Counted from the first letter of the stretch, positions 28,044 through 36,066 are shown. The stretch is DNA of 36,467 bases from Ornithinibacillus halophilus (GCF_900129485.1 NZ_FQVW01000031.1:1-36467); one strand, 5' to 3'. The notes: generated from the letters alone by a model not told the origin. Numbers and translations are program-made.

Positions 28044-28072
28044 CAAAAACGCCTTGGTTGATGAACCAAAGC
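28044..28072 (-). terminator. Rho-independent terminator after fin
   Basis: On the minus strand GCTTTGGTT and AACCAAGGC pair around a 4-nt CATC loop and run into GTTTTTG. It isolates the sigma-F-controlled fin from mfd. Confidence 0.85.
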
Positions 28073-28084
28073 TTCTTAATTATT

Positions 28085-28315
28085 CTATTGTATAAAATTA
28101 TCTAATTCATGATATTCTGGGTGTTGCCCAAGTACATCTTCACAGTTCTCACAGATTGTTTGAATGTGAACATCACCATCTGATTGATATTGAATCATCT
28201 CTTTTTTATCCTCATTTGATAATTTATTCCATCCTAAAATGGAAGTATCAATAATTTTTTCATCTATTTGACCAAGAATATGGCCACAATGCCTACATTT
28301 GTAAATGATAGACAT
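28085..28315 (-). CDS. fin: Anti-sigma-F factor Fin (YabK)
   Basis: Fin is made in the forespore under sigma-F and then inhibits sigma-F, helping the switch to sigma-G. The 76-residue protein has two CXXC pairs, CRHC (residues 7-10) and CENC (about 55-58), consistent with a zinc ribbon, and ILGWNKLSNEDKKEMI between them. It has the expected size and position just downstream of pth. GAGGAGG precedes the ATG. A sigma-F-type promoter (separate entry) lies upstream, and a terminator follows, so it is a single-gene unit. Confidence 0.92.
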   Translation of the reverse strand: MSIIYKCRHCGHILGQIDEKIIDTSILGWNKLSNEDKKEMIQYQSDGDVHIQTICENCEDVLGQHPEYHELDNFIQ

Positions 28316-28352
28316 AGGAAAAACCCTCCTCGAATAAACCTCAGATATATAA

Positions 28353-28381
28353 AAGTTTATCCGAAAAGCATAAATTTATAC
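28353..28381 (-). promoter_or_regulatory. Sigma-F-type promoter for fin
   Basis: On the minus strand GTATA (28377-28381), a 14-bp spacer and GGATAAACTT (28353-28362) resemble the sigma-F consensus. It lies about 40 bp before fin. This supports the feedback loop known from B. subtilis, in which sigma-F drives its own inhibitor. Confidence 0.6.
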
Positions 28382-28422
28382 TCTTTGTCTTATTTTAAGT
28401 ATTATTGTAATCTATGCAGGTA

Positions 28423-28986
28423 CTATGCATTAAATTCATTCATCACTTCTAAAAATGGCTTTTCTAACCATTGTTCACAAGCATCGGCTGCTTTTTGTAT
28501 ACTATCATTAATTAATGGCTTCTCTGATTTTGGAAAAGTACCAAGCACATAATCGACAATCGGCATTGGTGTTGTCGGTCTTCCTACGCCAATTCGGATT
28601 CGTTTAAATTCTTTCATTCCTAAATGATCTATAACCGAGCGAATCCCATTATGTCCACCATGTCCACCTTTTTGCCTTAATCTAATTTTCCCACTTGGTA
28701 AATCTAGTTCATCATAAATAATCAGAACATCTTCTGGGTCTATATTATAAAATTCAATTAATGGTCGAATCGATTCGCCTGAAAGATTCATATACGTTTG
28801 GGGTTGAAGGAGAATTACTTTTTCCCCTTGATAAAATTCTACAGTATGTTTTCCATTGAATTTATCTTTCTTCAATGGTCCCCAGTTATGTCGATCCAAA
28901 AGCTCATCGATAACCATAAATCCTATATTATGTCTTGTTTTTGCATATTTCCTACCAGGATTTCCTAAACCAACAATACATTTCAT
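28423..28986 (-). CDS. pth: Peptidyl-tRNA hydrolase (Pth, SpoVC)
   Basis: Pth releases peptides from peptidyl-tRNA dropped by ribosomes. The 187-residue protein starts MKCIVGLGNPGRKYAKTRHN, where histidine 19 or 20 is the catalytic base, then NIGFMVIDELL, LLQPQTYMNLSG (active-site asparagine), LIIYDELDLPSGKIRLR and GGHGGHNGIRS. All conserved active-site residues are present. In B. subtilis the same gene was named spoVC. AAGGAAG precedes the ATG. It follows ctc after a hairpin. Confidence 0.96.
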   Translation of the reverse strand: MKCIVGLGNPGRKYAKTRHNIGFMVIDELLDRHNWGPLKKDKFNGKHTVEFYQGEKVILLQPQTYMNLSGESIRPLIEFYNIDPEDVLIIYDELDLPSGKIRLRQKGGHGGHNGIRSVIDHLGMKEFKRIRIGVGRPTTPMPIVDYVLGTFPKSEKPLINDSIQKAADACEQWLEKPFLEVMNEFNA

Positions 28987-29037
28987 CGAATGTCTTCCTT
29001 TATATTTAGTTTATGTCATATCACTAGAAATAAGAAT

Positions 29038-29087
29038 AATCCCTCCAATAAGGATGGAATAGTTAAAATTCCTTACGGAGGGAGTTA
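29038..29087 (-). terminator. Hairpin, probable terminator or attenuator after ctc
   Basis: On the minus strand AACTCCCTCCGTAAGGA pairs with TCCTTATTGGAGGGATT (one mismatch region). The following sequence, ATTATTCTTATTT, is only moderately U-rich, so termination may be partial and pth may be read through. Confidence 0.6.
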
Positions 29088-29105
29088 CTCTTTATTTTAA
29101 ATTAA

Positions 29106-29741
29106 TTATTCTTCATTCTTATCCTTTTGTACCTCGCCCACTAATTCTGGTTCAGCATTTTCATTTTCAATACCTTCAACATCATCATCTGTTCTTGGAG
29201 CCAAAATAGTAGCAACAGTAGTATCATCATCCTCTAGGATCTCATATTCCGATGATTTAGGTAGGTCAGCAACTATTATGATATCACCCATTGTCATATT
29301 AGATACGTCCAATACGATTTCTTCCGGTATTGCATTAGGTTTCACACGTAGTTTTGCTTCGTACAATGCTTGTTGCATAATTCCCCCATCTTTTACTCCT
29401 GGAGCATCTCCATCAAGCCTTATGGAAACATCAACATCCATAGCTTCTCCCATATTTACTATGTAGAAATCAGCATGTAATAACTCATCTTTAATGTCAT
29501 CCATTTGATAGTCATGCAACATAACATCAACAGAATTACCACTGTCAATGTCTAAGGAAATAATGGCATTTCTACCTTCATCTCGCACTGTTTTTACTAA
29601 TTCAATACTATTTACAGCAATTGATTTTGTTTCTTTGTCCTTACCATAAACTACTGCGGGAACTTGTCCGCTTTCTCTGAGGTTTCTTGTTGTTGATCTT
29701 GCATGGTCTTCTCTTTTAATTGCTTTCAATGTAACTGACAT
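29106..29741 (-). CDS. ctc: 50S ribosomal protein L25/general stress protein Ctc
   Basis: Ctc is the two-domain form of ribosomal protein L25, which binds 5S rRNA; in B. subtilis it is induced by stress. The 211-residue protein has the N-terminal L25 domain (about 1-92: SVTLKAIKREDHARSTTRNL, GQVPAVVYGKDKE) and the C-terminal beta domain (about 98-185: PGVKDGGIMQQALYEAKLRV). The tail is strongly acidic (PRTDDDVEGIENENAEPELV). I chose ATG 29739-29741; GGAGG lies 11 nt upstream, and the longer frame would start before this ribosome site. No clear sigma-B promoter is visible. It follows prs. Confidence 0.93.
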   Translation of the reverse strand: MSVTLKAIKREDHARSTTRNLRESGQVPAVVYGKDKETKSIAVNSIELVKTVRDEGRNAIISLDIDSGNSVDVMLHDYQMDDIKDELLHADFYIVNMGEAMDVDVSIRLDGDAPGVKDGGIMQQALYEAKLRVKPNAIPEEIVLDVSNMTMGDIIIVADLPKSSEYEILEDDDTTVATILAPRTDDDVEGIENENAEPELVGEVQKDKNEE

Positions 29742-29955
29742 GATTTCATCATCCTCCATTATATTTGAAAACTAGAAGCATCCAAGTCTGTGTTAACAAA
29801 CCTTCTCGTATAGTAATGTAAAAAGATACTAATATTTAGCGCCAATATGAACGCTTCTGGTCATTCACTATAGAATTCTAGCCCAGGCGCATTACGCAAT
29901 TATAATCAATTTTGCCCTAATTAGTATATTCCCCAATGTAGACTATTCTAAACAA

Positions 29956-30906
29956 TTAATCAAATAATATACTTACTGATTGTAGTTCATGCACACGAAT
30001 AATTGCTTCACCGATTAAAGGTGCAACAGATAGTTGAGTGATTTTCTCAGTGTTTTTTTCCTCTGGTAGAGGGATAGAGTTCGTAATGACTAATTCTTTA
30101 ATTTGAGAGTTTTCAATACGCTCAATTGCTGGCCCAGATAATACTGGATGTGTACAACATGCATACACTTCCTTCGCACCATTTTCAATTAATGCATTGG
30201 CAGCTAATGTGATAGTACCAGCTGTATCAATAATATCGTCGATTAGGATTGCCGTTTTTCCTTCAATATTTCCTACAATATTCATAACTTCTGCAACATT
30301 TGGTTTAGGTCTTCTTTTATCAATAATACCAATTGGTGCTTTTAATCGATCAGCCATTTTACGTGTTCTAGTCACACCACCATGATCAGGTGATACGATA
30401 ATCAAATCCTCGATGTTTTTCGCCTCAAAATAATCCGATAAAATTGGAACACCTTGTAAGTGATCGATTGGTACATCAAAGAATCCTTGAATTTGTGGAG
30501 CATGAAGGTCTAAAGTAATGACACGATTCGCACCAGCAGTTTCTAATAGGTTCGCAATTAATTTAGCTGTAATTGGTTCTCTTGAACGAGATTTTCTATC
30601 TTGACGAGCATACCCATAATACGGCATAACGATATTAATAGATCTAGCAGATGCACGTTTTAATGCATCAATCATAATTAATAGCTCCATAATATGTTGG
30701 TTCACTGGAGTACTTGTGGACTGTACTACGTAAACATCACAGCCACGAACACTTTCCTCAATATTGATTTGAATTTCTCCATCACTAAAAGAACTTACAG
30801 TACATTTCCCTAGGGTTGTCCCAATATGACTAGCTATTTCTTCAGCTAGTCCACGGTTGGAATTAAGTGTTAATACCTTCAATGTTGAATCTTTATAGTG
30901 TGACAT
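29956..30906 (-). CDS. prs: Ribose-phosphate pyrophosphokinase (Prs)
   Basis: Prs makes PRPP from ribose 5-phosphate and ATP, feeding nucleotide, histidine and tryptophan synthesis. The 316-residue protein has the flexible ATP loop [58 protein letters not shown] and the PRPP motif [20 protein letters not shown]. Length is typical. I chose ATG 30904-30906, with GGAGG 9 nt upstream; a TTG two codons earlier is too close to that site. It lies 15 bp after glmU, and the two are probably one operon with ctc, as in B. subtilis. Confidence 0.97.
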   Translation of the reverse strand: MSHYKDSTLKVLTLNSNRGLAEEIASHIGTTLGKCTVSSFSDGEIQINIEESVRGCDVYVVQSTSTPVNQHIMELLIMIDALKRASARSINIVMPYYGYARQDRKSRSREPITAKLIANLLETAGANRVITLDLHAPQIQGFFDVPIDHLQGVPILSDYFEAKNIEDLIIVSPDHGGVTRTRKMADRLKAPIGIIDKRRPKPNVAEVMNIVGNIEGKTAILIDDIIDTAGTITLAANALIENGAKEVYACCTHPVLSGPAIERIENSQIKELVITNSIPLPEEKNTEKITQLSVAPLIGEAIIRVHELQSVSILFD

Positions 30907-30921
30907 GAACAAAAACCTCCG

Positions 30922-32301
30922 TTAATCCTTTAATCTGTTTTTAAGCTTTGAAGCGTATCCTTCTTTATTCGTTTGTCTCGCACGAGCTACTGATAATGCA
31001 TCATCCGGTATATCTTTTGTAATCGTAGACCCTGCAGCAACATAGGAACCTTTTCCTACGGTTACAGGCGCAATTAAGTTGGAGTTACATCCAATAAAGG
31101 CATCATCTTCAATTTTAGTTAAATATTTATTTTTCCCATCATAATTCACTGTTATTGTACCACAACCAACGTTAACATTGCTCCCCACTTCTGCATCTCC
31201 AATGTAACTTAAATGAGAAACTTTACTATTTTTGTCAATTTTGGTCTTTTTAATTTCTACAAAGTTGCCTATTTTAACCTCATTGCCAATTGAAGCCTCT
31301 GGCCTTATATGAGCATAAGGGCCAATGTTCACCCGTTGGCCAATGTAACTATCCGTTGCAACACTTTGTTTAATTACAGTATCTTCTCCAACAGTACAGT
31401 TTGTAATTTCTGTATGAGGTCCAATGACAGCATTTTCCTTAATTACTGATTGTCCTTTGATAACAGAACCAGGGTGAATCACCACATCTTGCTCAATTAC
31501 TACATCTGGTTGAATATACGTATTATCCGGATCTATGATGGTTACCCCGTTTCTCATATGTCCTTCATTAATCCGTCTTTTCATAATTCTTTCAGCTTGA
31601 GAAAGTGCTACACGATCATTTACTCCTAATGTTTCATCAAAATCCGGAGTTTGATAAGCGCTAACTTTCATTTCTTTATTTTTCAAGATTTCTATAACAT
31701 CTGGTAAATAATATTCACCTTGTGCATTATCATTAGATACTTCTTGTAACGCTTCAAACAACGCTCTATTATCAAAACAATATGTTCCAGTGTTTATTTC
31801 ATTTACCTTTAGTTCTTGTTCATTAGCGTCTTTATGTTCTACAATACGCTCTACTTCTTGTTGTTCATTTCTAATCACACGACCATACCCTGTTGGATTT
31901 GGTGCAACAGCAGTTAAGATTGTTGCAGTAGCTCCTGACTTTTCATGATGTTCAAAAAGGGCTTGATAAGTCTCTTTTTTTATTAACGGGGTGTCACCAC
32001 AAACTACAATAGTAATCCCATCTTTATCTTTTAGTAATGCTTCAGCTTGAATTACTGCATGCCCAGTACCAAGTTGTTCACTTTGAAGGACAAATTCGCT
32101 ACCATCACCAATGTATTCTTTTACTTTCTCTGCACCATGCCCTACCACGGTTACCACTTGATCAATCTCACTAGCATTGACTTGTTCTAAAACATGTTGA
32201 ACCATTGGACGACCTAAAACTGGGTGTAAAACTTTATATAATTTAGATTTCATTCTAGTGCCTTGCCCAGCTGCTAGAATAACTGCAAAACGTTTTGTCA
32301 T
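30922..32301 (-). CDS. glmU: Bifunctional UDP-GlcNAc pyrophosphorylase/glucosamine-1-phosphate acetyltransferase (GlmU)
   Basis: GlmU makes UDP-N-acetylglucosamine for peptidoglycan. The 459-residue protein has an N-terminal nucleotidyltransferase domain (about 1-228) opening with [20 protein letters not shown] and [12 protein letters not shown]. The C-terminal left-handed beta-helix (about 250-450) acetylates, with [46 protein letters not shown] and [15 protein letters not shown] precedes the ATG by 10 nt. The gene starts the glmU-prs-ctc row. The 292-bp upstream gap must hold its promoter or rely on read-through from spoVG, which is limited by a terminator. Confidence 0.97.
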   Translation of the reverse strand: MTKRFAVILAAGQGTRMKSKLYKVLHPVLGRPMVQHVLEQVNASEIDQVVTVVGHGAEKVKEYIGDGSEFVLQSEQLGTGHAVIQAEALLKDKDGITIVVCGDTPLIKKETYQALFEHHEKSGATATILTAVAPNPTGYGRVIRNEQQEVERIVEHKDANEQELKVNEINTGTYCFDNRALFEALQEVSNDNAQGEYYLPDVIEILKNKEMKVSAYQTPDFDETLGVNDRVALSQAERIMKRRINEGHMRNGVTIIDPDNTYIQPDVVIEQDVVIHPGSVIKGQSVIKENAVIGPHTEITNCTVGEDTVIKQSVATDSYIGQRVNIGPYAHIRPEASIGNEVKIGNFVEIKKTKIDKNSKVSHLSYIGDAEVGSNVNVGCGTITVNYDGKNKYLTKIEDDAFIGCNSNLIAPVTVGKGSYVAAGSTITKDIPDDALSVARARQTNKEGYASKLKNRLKD

Positions 32302-32520
32302 TTGAGGAAAACCTCCATTCTAATTATCATGCTACTAAGCATTGCTTTTAAAAACAATTTGTAAACATGATTCAATCGTGCAAATTCAAGTAAATCATCT
32401 TAATAGGTTATTTTAAAACACTAAAGAGATTCACTTTATCCAATATGAATATATCTTAAATGGGAGTTGATTTCAACAAATCTGGTGATTAGAATTGCAA
32501 GTTAGGTGATACGGGGATTA
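32302..32520. other. Intergenic region upstream of glmU
   Basis: No gene is seen. The stretch is AT-rich and must contain the glmU promoter. I see only weak candidates, for example TTGTTT and TAGCAT at 17 bp on the minus strand. An inverted repeat ATGATT/AATCAT brackets about 20 bp near 32366-32400. Its meaning is unclear. Confidence 0.35.
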
Positions 32521-32532
32521 TTTGGGGTTTGT

Positions 32533-32575
32533 CCAAAAAAAAGAAGGCCAATCCTTAGAAGATTTGACCTCTCGT
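32533..32575 (-). terminator. Rho-independent terminator after spoVG
   Basis: On the minus strand AGGTCAAATC and GATTGGCCT pair around a TTCTAAG loop and are followed by a run of eight T residues (after TTC). It closes the single-gene spoVG unit. Confidence 0.82.
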
Positions 32576-32593
32576 TGTAAAGGTTTACAAAAA

Positions 32594-32884
32594 TTAGGAA
32601 GCACCAGCTTCTTCGTATTCCACTTCTGCTTCACCTGCACGGCGATATTCTTCCAATACGGCATCCTGAATTTTTGAACGAGTATTAGAATTAATCGGAT
32701 GTGCGATATCTCTGAATTCACCATCAGGAGTACGTTTTGATGGCATTGCCACAAATAGTCCATTGTTTCCGTCAATTACTCGGATATCATGAACAACGAA
32801 TTCCTGATCTAACGTAATAGATGCGATAGCGCGCATTCTACCATCCGTATTTACACGGCGTAATCTTACGTCAGTTACTTCCAT
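32594..32884 (-). CDS. spoVG: SpoVG, RNA/DNA-binding regulator
   Basis: SpoVG is a small site-specific nucleic-acid-binding protein affecting sporulation septation and, in other Firmicutes, virulence and capsule genes. The 96-residue protein is nearly identical to the family consensus: [56 protein letters not shown]. The tail is acidic ([13 protein letters not shown]). AAAGGTGG lies before the ATG. A sigma-H promoter lies upstream and a terminator follows. In B. subtilis it follows purR and yabJ; yabJ is missing here. Confidence 0.97.
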   Translation of the reverse strand: MEVTDVRLRRVNTDGRMRAIASITLDQEFVVHDIRVIDGNNGLFVAMPSKRTPDGEFRDIAHPINSNTRSKIQDAVLEEYRRAGEAEVEYEEAGAS

Positions 32885-32922
32885 GCTGATTCACCACCTT
32901 TACAGTTTAACTTATTTAGATA

Positions 32923-32950
32923 ATTCTACAAAGAAGTCAGAATTCCTGCT
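32923..32950 (-). promoter_or_regulatory. Sigma-H promoter of spoVG
   Basis: On the minus strand AGCAGGAATT (32941-32950), 12 bp, then TAGAAT (32923-32928). This matches the sigma-H consensus (RNAGGAWWW, 11-12 bp, RNNGAAT) and resembles the B. subtilis spoVG promoter that I recall, which has AGCAGGATTT and GGAAT. The AT-rich stretch at 32951-32985 corresponds in position to the AbrB-bound AT box; AbrB binding here is inferred. Confidence 0.8.
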
Positions 32951-32977
32951 TAAAATTGAAAAAAATTTATTATTTAC

Positions 32978-33038
32978 AAAAAAATATTATTATTCCTTAA
33001 TTTTACAGTTAGTTTCGTAAAAAAAGGGAATAATAATA
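32978..33038 (-). terminator. Terminator after purR, abutting the spoVG AT box
   Basis: Perfect 12-bp arms TATTATTATTCC and GGAATAATAATA (33027-33038 and 32985-32996), with further pairing TTTTAC/GTAAAA inside, are followed on the minus strand by TTTTTTT. The stem is almost entirely A-T, so it is weaker than a GC-rich terminator. It is also an inverted repeat in the upstream regulatory region of spoVG. Confidence 0.6.
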
Positions 33039-33081
33039 CGATTTGTTTGGGTGTTATATTCCGATCATTCAATTAATAGCG

Positions 33082-33900
33082 CTAAAAATATTTAACAAAG
33101 TTACCTGGTATAACCTGGATTTGTTTTTCCTTTATATCGACATCAGAAATCTTCACGAGTGATAAATAGTCTTCTACTACACGTTCTTCTTCTTCGTCAT
33201 CTGCTTCTGCTAATACCCCGATTGCTTTTACGTTAGCATTAAATTCACCTAGTAGACTCACAATTCCATTGATTGTACCACCGGCTTTCATAAAGTCATC
33301 AACAATACATACATTGGAGCCTTCTTTTAAACTACGCTTCGGTAAAACCATTGTTTGGATTTTTCTCGATGAACCAGAAACATAATTTATACTTACTGAA
33401 GAACCTTCTGTTACTTTTGGATCTCGTCTTACAATCACTACCGGTACATTCAAAAAAGATGCTACTGCATAAGCTAGAGGTATTCCTTTAGTTGCAACAG
33501 TTACGACAACATCAATATCCAGATTAGAGAACCTCGAAGCGAAAATACGGCCAATATCTCTTATCGTTTTGGGTTCTCCTAGTAAATCACTCATATACAA
33601 ATATCCTCCAGGTAATATCCTGGCTGGATCTTCTAAATTCTTACATAAATCATTAATAAAGGAAATTCCGTTATCATCTGAAGATTCAGGTATGAACATT
33701 ACTCCACCAGCTGATCCTGCAACACGCTTTAAATAACCGATTCCCTCCAGTTGAAACATATTATCAATAATATCTAAATCCTCACTCATGGACGCTTTAG
33801 CAGCATTATACTTTTCAGCAAAGTATGGCAGATTGCGATGAACTCTTGGATTCTCAATAAAAAAATTAGTTAATGAGACTAAACGCTGGCTTCTTTTCAT
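33082..33900 (-). CDS. purR: Purine operon repressor PurR
   Basis: PurR represses purine genes; PRPP blocks its DNA binding. The 272-residue protein has an N-terminal winged-helix domain (about 1-75: RSQRLVSLTNFFIENPRVHR, FAEKYNAAKASMSEDLDII) and a C-terminal phosphoribosyltransferase-like domain with the PRPP motif NVCIVDDFMKAGGTINGIVS. It has the family's normal length. Two PurBox-like sites lie upstream in the right arrangement for autoregulation. It lies close to ispE but has its own promoter. It ends before an A-T stem terminator. Confidence 0.96.
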   Translation of the reverse strand: MKRSQRLVSLTNFFIENPRVHRNLPYFAEKYNAAKASMSEDLDIIDNMFQLEGIGYLKRVAGSAGGVMFIPESSDDNGISFINDLCKNLEDPARILPGGYLYMSDLLGEPKTIRDIGRIFASRFSNLDIDVVVTVATKGIPLAYAVASFLNVPVVIVRRDPKVTEGSSVSINYVSGSSRKIQTMVLPKRSLKEGSNVCIVDDFMKAGGTINGIVSLLGEFNANVKAIGVLAEADDEEEERVVEDYLSLVKISDVDIKEKQIQVIPGNFVKYF

Positions 33901-33912
33901 TTCTCACACTCC

Positions 33913-33957
33913 AAAACCGAATAATTAAATATTAATATACCATTATTATACGTTTTT
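33913..33957 (-). promoter_or_regulatory. Paired PurBoxes for purR autoregulation
   Basis: PurBox consensus is AWWWCCGAACWWT. The downstream box AAAACCGAATAAT (33913-33925, plus strand) has one mismatch. The upstream box AAAAACGTATAAT (33945-33957, minus strand) matches 10 of 13. The two are inverted and separated by 19 bp, close to the 16-17 bp seen in B. subtilis. Confidence 0.6.
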
Positions 33958-33960
33958 AGG
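33931..33960 (-). promoter_or_regulatory. purR promoter
   Basis: On the minus strand TTGCCT, an 18-bp spacer and TATATT with TGG before it (extended -10). The upstream PurBox overlaps the spacer and the downstream PurBox lies between the start of transcription and the gene. Confidence 0.5.
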
Positions 33961-33967
33961 CAAGAAA

Positions 33968-34819
33968 TTATCCAAGAATACGAACAATATGAACATCAGA
34001 ACAAAAACCTTTCATGCTATTGTAGATTCGCTGCGCTTTGCTTTCTTGTTTAACTAATCCATATACGGTTGGACCACTCCCACTCATTAATACACCCTCA
34101 GCGCCAGATAAAGTCATTTTTTCTTTAATACGGTTAACTTCTGGATGTAGAGAAGTTGTAATATCTTCTAATGAGTTTCCTATATTACTACATAGTTTTT
34201 CAAAGTCTTGTTCATGTAAAGCATCAATTACTTCTTCTGTATTAGGATGTGAAAGAGAATCTAAATCAACTTGTTTAAAAATTGCTTTTGTGGATACGCC
34301 TATATTTGGTTTAGCCAATACTACCCAACTTGATGGAGGCGAAGGTAATGGTTCAATAATTTCCCCTCTACCTTTTGCAATAGCAGTGGAACTATAAATA
34401 CAATATGGTACATCCGAATCAATTTCTGCTCCTATTACTGCTAGTTCTTCCATCGATATATTTAAATCCCATATCTTATTAAGTCCTCTTAGAACTGCTG
34501 CTGCATCTGTACTACCTCCACCTAAACCCGCTGAAACCGGAATACATTTATCAATCTTGATATGAATTCCTTTATTTAGATTGTATTTTTCCTTTAATAT
34601 CGACGCAGCTTTATATGCTAAATTCCTTTCATCATTTGGGACATATCTACTCCAAAGCGATACGATTATTCGATCTTCTTCTAATGTTGTTAGCTCTATC
34701 CGATCGGCTAAATCTATACTGGTCATAATCATCTCAACATTATACTCACCATCAGTTCGTTTACTCAGTACATCGAGGGAGAGGTTGATTTTAGCCGGAG
34801 CTTTCTCAAAATGAGTCAT
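33968..34819 (-). CDS. ispE: 4-diphosphocytidyl-2-C-methyl-D-erythritol kinase (IspE)
   Basis: IspE phosphorylates CDP-methylerythritol in the MEP isoprenoid pathway. The 283-residue GHMP kinase starts [20 protein letters not shown] and has the ATP motif [20 protein letters not shown] and the C-terminal [24 protein letters not shown] carries the catalytic aspartate region. I chose ATG 34817-34819, because AAGG lies 8 nt upstream; a GTG three codons earlier sits inside that ribosome site. It lies just after sspF and its terminator. Confidence 0.96.
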   Translation of the reverse strand: MTHFEKAPAKINLSLDVLSKRTDGEYNVEMIMTSIDLADRIELTTLEEDRIIVSLWSRYVPNDERNLAYKAASILKEKYNLNKGIHIKIDKCIPVSAGLGGGSTDAAAVLRGLNKIWDLNISMEELAVIGAEIDSDVPYCIYSSTAIAKGRGEIIEPLPSPPSSWVVLAKPNIGVSTKAIFKQVDLDSLSHPNTEEVIDALHEQDFEKLCSNIGNSLEDITTSLHPEVNRIKEKMTLSGAEGVLMSGSGPTVYGLVKQESKAQRIYNSMKGFCSDVHIVRILG

Positions 34820-34959
34820 TTCCGTCACCTTCTTTATCTTGGCAATATCATAATCTTATTCTTACCATTCCACCTACACTAATTTTCTAATAAGCAAATT
34901 GTATCATAATAAAATTATGGAATCGACTGATAAAGAGGAACTGGAGTGAGTTCAACATT

Positions 34960-34993
34960 AAAAAACGGCAAATCCTCGTCCTAGGATTTGCCG
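34960..34993 (-). terminator. Terminator overlapping the sspF stop codon
   Basis: On the minus strand CGGCAAATCC (34984-34993) and GGATTTGCCG (34966-34975) form a perfect 10-bp stem with an 8-nt loop and are followed by TTTTTT. The first arm is the last codons of sspF, and its stop lies in the loop. Confidence 0.9.
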
Positions 34994-35157
34994 CCATTTT
35001 GCATACTTTGCTCGGCTATTTCAATTGCTCGCTTGACCATGTTCCCGGCATCCCTTGCCTTTATGCCGCCCCATCCTTCTTGTTTAACCGTGTCGTAAAA
35101 GCCTAACTCTTTTGCAATTTCTTCTTTCATTTGGTCAGACATAATGCCTCTACCCAT
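34981..35157 (-). CDS. sspF: Small acid-soluble spore protein SspF (alpha/beta type)
   Basis: Alpha/beta SASPs coat and protect spore DNA and are degraded at germination. This 58-residue protein starts [20 protein letters not shown] and continues with [20 protein letters not shown] and [13 protein letters not shown], a close match to SspF. Together these cover nearly the whole protein. GGGGG lies 10 nt before the ATG. It sits between the SCP2 gene and ispE, matching the B. subtilis position between veg and ispE. I saw no convincing sigma-G promoter. Its last codons also form one arm of the terminator. Confidence 0.93.
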   Translation of the reverse strand: MGRGIMSDQMKEEIAKELGFYDTVKQEGWGGIKARDAGNMVKRAIEIAEQSMQNGGKS

Positions 35158-35264
35158 GAAAGAACAACCCCCTTCTGTTAAAACTTCTTACGACATTTAT
35201 AGTTTTTCCATGACAGGTGAAATAAACCGAGTTAAAAGTGTACAAAAATGGGAAATTTTATATG

Positions 35265-35624
35265 TTATTCTTCTGTAAAATTATACTTCTTCAACAGACC
35301 TTCTAGTTTAAGTGCCATTCCGATATTACCGTCCACTTTCAGCTTGCCAGTCATAAATGCAGTTGTACTATTTAAATCTCCAAGCAAAAACTTTCTAAAG
35401 TATTTCTCCTTCATCTTTAACGTACAATCAGCAACCTTCTCTGATTGAGTATGTATATTAACTCCACTATTTTCAAATTCTAACTGATAAACTTCACCTT
35501 CATGATCAGTTAATTGAAATTCATATACTGCCTTCAGTTCTTGATAGGGTTCTTGATTGATTTCTAATTTTGATTCAATTAATTCCCAAATCTCTTTTAA
35601 ATTACCATTGGTTATAGTACTCAT
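35265..35624 (-). CDS. SCP2 sterol-binding-domain protein, function unknown
   Basis: This 119-residue protein resembles the SCP2 sterol-carrier fold. The features seen are the domain size, VYEFQLTDHEGEVYQLEFEN, CTLKMKEKYFRKFLLGDLNS and the typical TAFMTGKLKVDGNIGMALKL near the C-terminus. SCP2 domains bind lipids in a hydrophobic tunnel. No signal or membrane segment is present, so it is likely cytoplasmic. The ligand is unknown. AAAGGGATG precedes the ATG. It lies between veg and sspF, where I know of no such gene in B. subtilis. Assignment is by pattern recognition only. Confidence 0.72.
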   Translation of the reverse strand: MSTITNGNLKEIWELIESKLEINQEPYQELKAVYEFQLTDHEGEVYQLEFENSGVNIHTQSEKVADCTLKMKEKYFRKFLLGDLNSTTAFMTGKLKVDGNIGMALKLEGLLKKYNFTEE

Positions 35625-35675
35625 TTTCTCATCCCTTTATGCGATATTTTTTAATTATCAAAAAATATTGTAACA

Positions 35676-35713
35676 GAAAAAAATAGAACAGCAAACTTTT
35701 TCGTTTACTGTTC
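35676..35713 (-). terminator. Terminator overlapping the veg stop codon
   Basis: On the minus strand GAACAGTAAAC (35703-35713) and GTTTGCTGTTC (35686-35696) pair (one mismatch) around a 6-nt loop and are followed by TATTTTTTT. The first arm contains the last two codons and the stop of veg. Confidence 0.85.
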
Positions 35714-35971
35714 CATTAATAGTGCTTTTGTCCGTTCATCTAAGAAGTTTAATTCAACAGTCTCAGTTAGCACGTCAGCATAACTGTAAGAGACTCGTTC
35801 GAAAGCATTTTCGTCTTGATCTAATTCAACAATGAATACAGAAGGATACGTTTCTGCTAGAATACCACAACGCTCAATTGTCTTCCTTCTCCCACCATTC
35901 GCTCGTAATTTCAACCGTTTTCCTACTTGACCTTCAAGACCTTGCTTAATTTCGATTAATGTTTTAGCCAC
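35705..35971 (-). CDS. veg: Veg protein
   Basis: Veg is a small, strongly expressed protein; in B. subtilis it stimulates biofilm-matrix genes by affecting SinR. The 88-residue protein contains the signature [40 protein letters not shown] and [16 protein letters not shown] chose GTG 35969-35971 (protein [15 protein letters not shown]) because the homology starts there and GGTGGAG lies just upstream; longer in-frame starts run through that site. Two strong promoters precede it and its stop overlaps the terminator. Confidence 0.95.
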   Translation of the reverse strand: MAKTLIEIKQGLEGQVGKRLKLRANGGRRKTIERCGILAETYPSVFIVELDQDENAFERVSYSYADVLTETVELNFLDERTKALLMEQ

Positions 35972-35995
35972 TAAACTCCACCTCACTGTGTTTCC

Positions 35996-36024
35996 ATTAT
36001 AACATATGCTTGTTTAGCAGTCAA
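35996..36024 (-). promoter_or_regulatory. veg promoter P2 (sigma-A)
   Basis: On the minus strand TTGACT (36019-36024), 17 bp, TATAAT (35996-36001), with TGT before the -10. It starts transcription close to the ribosome site. Confidence 0.85.
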
Positions 36025-36036
36025 ATTAAATCTTAT

Positions 36037-36066
36037 ATTATAACAAGATATGTTTTTTGATGTCAA
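36037..36066 (-). promoter_or_regulatory. veg promoter P1 (sigma-A)
   Basis: On the minus strand a consensus TTGACA (36061-36066), 18 bp, consensus TATAAT (36037-36042). It lies 41 bp upstream of P2, so veg has tandem near-perfect promoters. Veg of B. subtilis has one famous strong promoter. Confidence 0.85.

Noticed and set aside
29760-29955. Possible sigma-B promoter before ctc
   Set aside because: GTTTGT is present, but no GGGTAT-like -10 lies at the right distance; several AT-rich -10-like motifs lack matching -35 elements.
32518-32775. 85-codon frame overlapping spoVG
   Set aside because: It lies in another frame of spoVG and runs through its terminator.
35160-35264. Sigma-G promoter before sspF
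   Set aside because: Possible -35 motifs (GAATA, GTACA) have no CATWHTA-like -10 at 17-18 bp.
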